Assembly: GCA_017547385.1 (NCBI GenBank)
Contig: JAFYPU010000012.1
Coordinates: 27,702-91,701, forward strand
DNA: 64,000 nt
Reading direction: 5' to 3'
Source: Bacteroidaceae bacterium
GTDB taxonomy: Bacteria > Bacteroidota > Bacteroidia > Bacteroidales > Bacteroidaceae
Shown: positions 61,700 to 64,000 of the stretch, piece by piece
Layout of the letters: the number at the start of each line of letters is the position of its first letter
How positions within the stretch are numbered: position 1 is the stretch's first letter
The notes under the pieces: generated by a model
The model's input: the letters and a program-made list of their open reading frames with translations, nothing else
The model's database searches: none
Told to the model about the DNA's origin: nothing
Position numbers and translations under genes: made by a program

Positions 61700-62668
61700 T
61701 TATCTGCGTCCGCCACGGCTACCGCCTCCGCCACCGAAGGAGCGTCCGCCACCCGAACGGCCGGATGAATAGCTGCCATTGCTGCGCGAGTTGCTACCAC
61801 TGTTGTAGGAAGGAGTGCTATTGGAGCGTGAGCTGTTTCCGCTGTTGTAGCTGCGTGAGGGTGTGCTGCTTGAATTGTTGCTTGTGCCGTAGTTGCGTGA
61901 GGGACGGTAGCTGTTGCCGTTGCCTCCGTTGCGTGTTTCGCGGTTGCCGCTTCTGTATCGGCTGCCGGTGCTGCTGTAGCCTCGGTGATTGCCTTGGTGC
62001 GAATAGTTCACGTGTCCGCCGGTGGGGCCTCGGTGGCTGCCGTTGTTGGCATATCCGGGATGGTGTCCGGGGTGGTGCGGATGGTGTCCGCCACCGGGAT
62101 GCCAATAGGGGTCATACCAAGGATGATGCCAGGGATCGTACCAACCATACCAGCCATACCATCCGGTGTACCAGTAGGGGGAGTAGCCGTAACCCCATCC
62201 CCACCATGGGTCGTACGCACCCCAATACCAAGAACTGCGATACCAAGGGTCGTACCAATAGGTGTCATAGTAGAAATCCACATAATAGGGGCTGCTGACG
62301 CATACTCCCGGGCTGGGGGAGTGGAAACGGATGATGCGCTCGGTGCAGTCGTATCCCGAACCGCCGGCATAGAGGCTGAGGCTGTCGGCATACATGCTCT
62401 GATAGAGTGAGTCGGCATTCAGACTGTCGGCATAGGCTCCGCGACGATTGTAGGCGTCGACATCCCAATGGTCGTTGCCACGTCCTTCTGCCCAATAGCT
62501 TTCGTTGCGGGTGCCGATGGGCTGGTAGCTTGACGAGGGAACTCCGGAGGAGGGAGTAACCTTTGTTTTGGCACTGCGTGAGGGCACGAAATAGAGGTCG
62601 TCGTCCTGTGCGAAACTTCCCATGCTGACAGTGCAAAGAGCTATCAAGGAGATGAAAATACGTTTCAT
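61700..62668 (-). CDS. Low-complexity Tyr/Trp/Gly/His/Ser-rich secreted protein
   Basis: From ATG 62668 (MKRIFISLIALCTVSMGSFAQ, signal peptide) the protein has 322 residues. About 140-210 is Trp/Tyr/Gly-rich with WYDPWYRSSWYWGAYDPWWG and then WHHPWYDPYWHPGGGHHPHH; the C-terminal 100 residues are Ser/Asn/Arg/Gly repeats (NSGNSSRSNSTPS and similar) ending GGGGSRGGRR. No known catalytic motif. Could be a structural or metal-binding surface protein. Repetitive composition, so sequence-based function is not supported. Confidence 0.7.
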   Translation of the reverse strand: MKRIFISLIALCTVSMGSFAQDDDLYFVPSRSAKTKVTPSSGVPSSSYQPIGTRNESYWAEGRGNDHWDVDAYNRRGAYADSLNADSLYQSMYADSLSLYAGGSGYDCTERIIRFHSPSPGVCVSSPYYVDFYYDTYWYDPWYRSSWYWGAYDPWWGWGYGYSPYWYTGWYGWYGWYDPWHHPWYDPYWHPGGGHHPHHPGHHPGYANNGSHRGPTGGHVNYSHQGNHRGYSSTGSRYRSGNRETRNGGNGNSYRPSRNYGTSNNSSSTPSRSYNSGNSSRSNSTPSYNSGSNSRSNGSYSSGRSGGGRSFGGGGGSRGGRR

Positions 62669-62810
62669 AATGTTAGGTGTTTTGTTTGTTGTTTGATGCA
62701 AATGTAAGTTTTTTGAACTGAAAACCGAAATTTGTCTTCGAGTTTTGTGTTGCTTATAACATTTGTTTAGAATGATTAACGCGTTGTGTGCAAAGTGTTA
62801 AGCAAATGGC

Positions 62811-63731
62811 TCAGCGAATGCGCAGATATTGTCCTGCCGTGGGCACGTAATTGTCGGGCAGGTCGTTGTTCTGATAGAGCGTCTTGATGCGTATGCCGTA
62901 GAGCTGTGCAATGCGGTGCAGGCTTTCGCCCGTTTGCACGATGTGATATTTTCCTTTCATGCTTCGGTCGGCTTTTTTTCGTTTCTTTTCGAGGTAAACG
63001 ATGTCGCCGGCTTGGAGTGTGTGTTTGCGGCCCACTTCGTTGTATTTGCGCAGTTTGCGTTCGCTGATGCCCATGGCTTGTGCAATGGCGGCATAGGTGT
63101 CGCCGCTGCGTGCTATGACATAATAGTTGTCGTTGCATCGCCCGATGTTCCATTGCTGGGAGGTGTTTCCTTGTGGTGTGGAGAGGGTGGTGGTGTGCCG
63201 GTGTTGTTGGCTCTGCCCGGGTTTCATGTGGTCAAAGCGTGCCAGGTCATATCGTTCGATGATGTCGATGAGGCTGTAGGCATAGCGTGGGTTGGTGGCA
63301 TAGCCGGCTTGCTTCAGTCCGTGCGCCCAGCCTTTGTAGTCGGTGCGGCTGAGCGAGAAGAGAAAGGAGTAGCGTCCTCGGGTGGTGAGGAAGAGCGAAT
63401 GGTCTTCGTAGCTTTCGCGCGGTGAATTGTAAACGCGAAATTTCTCATTGCGTTCGTCGTCGTCTTTCAGCATATAGGGACCGTTCCATGTGCCGCCACA
63501 CTTGATGCCGAAGTGATTGTTGGCTTTCACGGCCAACATGCTGCGTCCGGCACCGCTTTCCAGCAGCCCTTGTGCCAGGGTGATGCTGGCCGGAATGCCG
63601 TGGCGATGCATTTGCTCGATGGCCATTTCCTTGTAGGTCTCGATGTAAGTTTCGTAGTGGGTGTTCTGAGCCGAAAGCGTGGTGCTCAGCCACAGCAGGG
63701 TGGCGATGAGGAGGATATGTGGTTCTCTCAT
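62811..63731 (-). CDS. Glucosaminidase with two LysM domains, secreted
   Basis: 306 residues with a signal peptide (MREPHILLIATLLWLSTTLSA). The glucosaminidase (LytG/FlgJ-like) domain, about 27-165, contains ITLAQGLLESGAGRSMLAVKANNHFGIKC with the likely catalytic Glu (LLESG) and YATNPRYAYSLIDIIERY. Then LysM 1 (YYVIARSGDTYAAIAQAMG...DIVYL) and LysM 2 (YHIVQTGESLHRIAQLYG...YLRIR). It hydrolyses peptidoglycan between GlcNAc and MurNAc. Confidence 0.93.
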   Translation of the reverse strand: MREPHILLIATLLWLSTTLSAQNTHYETYIETYKEMAIEQMHRHGIPASITLAQGLLESGAGRSMLAVKANNHFGIKCGGTWNGPYMLKDDDERNEKFRVYNSPRESYEDHSLFLTTRGRYSFLFSLSRTDYKGWAHGLKQAGYATNPRYAYSLIDIIERYDLARFDHMKPGQSQQHRHTTTLSTPQGNTSQQWNIGRCNDNYYVIARSGDTYAAIAQAMGISERKLRKYNEVGRKHTLQAGDIVYLEKKRKKADRSMKGKYHIVQTGESLHRIAQLYGIRIKTLYQNNDLPDNYVPTAGQYLRIR

Positions 63732-63852
63732 GGGCTTGGTGGTATAATATATATAAATGTGTGGGAGGTGTTTTTGGGCTTCTTTGGCAAAGTTACGGCT
63801 TTTCTTTCATGCGTGCAAATGGGTGCGAGAAGCACCTTGGGATGTACTGAAA

Positions 63853-64000
63853 AGCACTCTGTTGTGTACTAAATAAGTTGACACAATTAAAAAAAGTTAT
63901 GTCACGCTTAATTAGTAATTCATTGCGATTGGAAATCGTGAGGGCCTGTTACTATGGTCATCTAAAGAAGACGGAAATTTGTAAGAAATATGGTGTGTCC
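63853..64000 (+). mobile_element. Left end of an insertion sequence (probable IS3-type orfA, truncated)
   Basis: tgtgtactaaataagttgacac at 63863-63885 has the look of an IS terminal region and is followed by ATG 63899: MSRLISNSLRLEIVRACYYGHLKKTEICKKYGVS to the window edge. The short open frame resembles the HTH N-terminus of an IS3-family orfA transposase (ICKKYGVS). The rest lies outside, so the family assignment is tentative. Confidence 0.5.

Overview
The window is a chromosomal segment of a Bacteroidales bacterium, most likely a Prevotella-like member of the Prevotellaceae. The evidence is the recurrent Bacteroidetes promoter (TTTG, about 19 bp, TAnnTTTG), a DUF4295 protein beside rpmG, serine palmitoyltransferase, PCMD and META proteins, and a C-terminal type IX secretion-like tail. 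Base composition is near 50% G+C, with an AT-rich island at about 35.8-37.2 kb. Species cannot be fixed from the sequence alone.

Layout: 0-5.2 kb, a secreted GLUG-repeat protein (5' truncated), then rplM-rpsI-rpsB-tsf. 5.4-7.8 kb, a lipid kinase divergent from serine palmitoyltransferase. 7.8-11.1 kb, repeat-rich DNA around a kinase-TM-SUMF1 protein whose C-terminus looks like a diversity-generating retroelement (DGR) variable region. 11.2-18 kb, mltG, acyl-CoA ligase, lptB, a small conserved protein and an S9 peptidase. 18.2-21.3 kb, pyrK-pyrD, superoxide reductase and ferritin. 21.3-25.2 kb, an accessory block: a DUF262-HNH nuclease with an EcoRI-type adenine methylase, a candidate structured RNA, and a REP-associated transposase with a large inverted repeat. 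25.2-35.7 kb, a GH5 mannanase homologue with a damaged active site, metH, smpB, a DUF4375 protein, htpG (with a sigma-54-type promoter), a DUF1460 protein, a HAD phosphatase and panB. 35.7-38.3 kb, an AT-rich island with a heavily structured leader and an unknown secreted protein, then a Fic protein. 38.3-46.3 kb, a minus-strand block: an HU-TM-LysM fusion, HU, rimO, ftsY, DUF4295, rpmG, rpmB, pncC, tsaD and map. 46.8-49.1 kb, a PCMD protein and an outer-membrane barrel. 50.3-53.9 kb, a galactose operon (galM, MFS transporter, galK). 54.1-59.0 kb, three identical tRNA-Val genes, ettA, a nucleosidase, a SUI1 factor, an HhH protein and a ComF-type protein. 59.2-63.7 kb, envelope proteins. The right edge enters what looks like an insertion sequence.

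The most striking non-coding content is a set of dispersed intergenic repeat families, labelled A-E here. A and B are REP-like nested palindromes sharing one plan. C is a two-hairpin element whose second stem changes sequence but keeps pairing. D is tandem repeats containing 'attcgtgttc'. E is a promoter-bearing repeat found upstream of both pyrK and map, with a variable hairpin between two constant boxes. Best candidates for an undescribed system are the E promoter cassettes, the DGR-like diversified sensor kinase, the HU-TM-LysM fusion, and the two structured RNA candidates near 24.1 kb and 36.0 kb.
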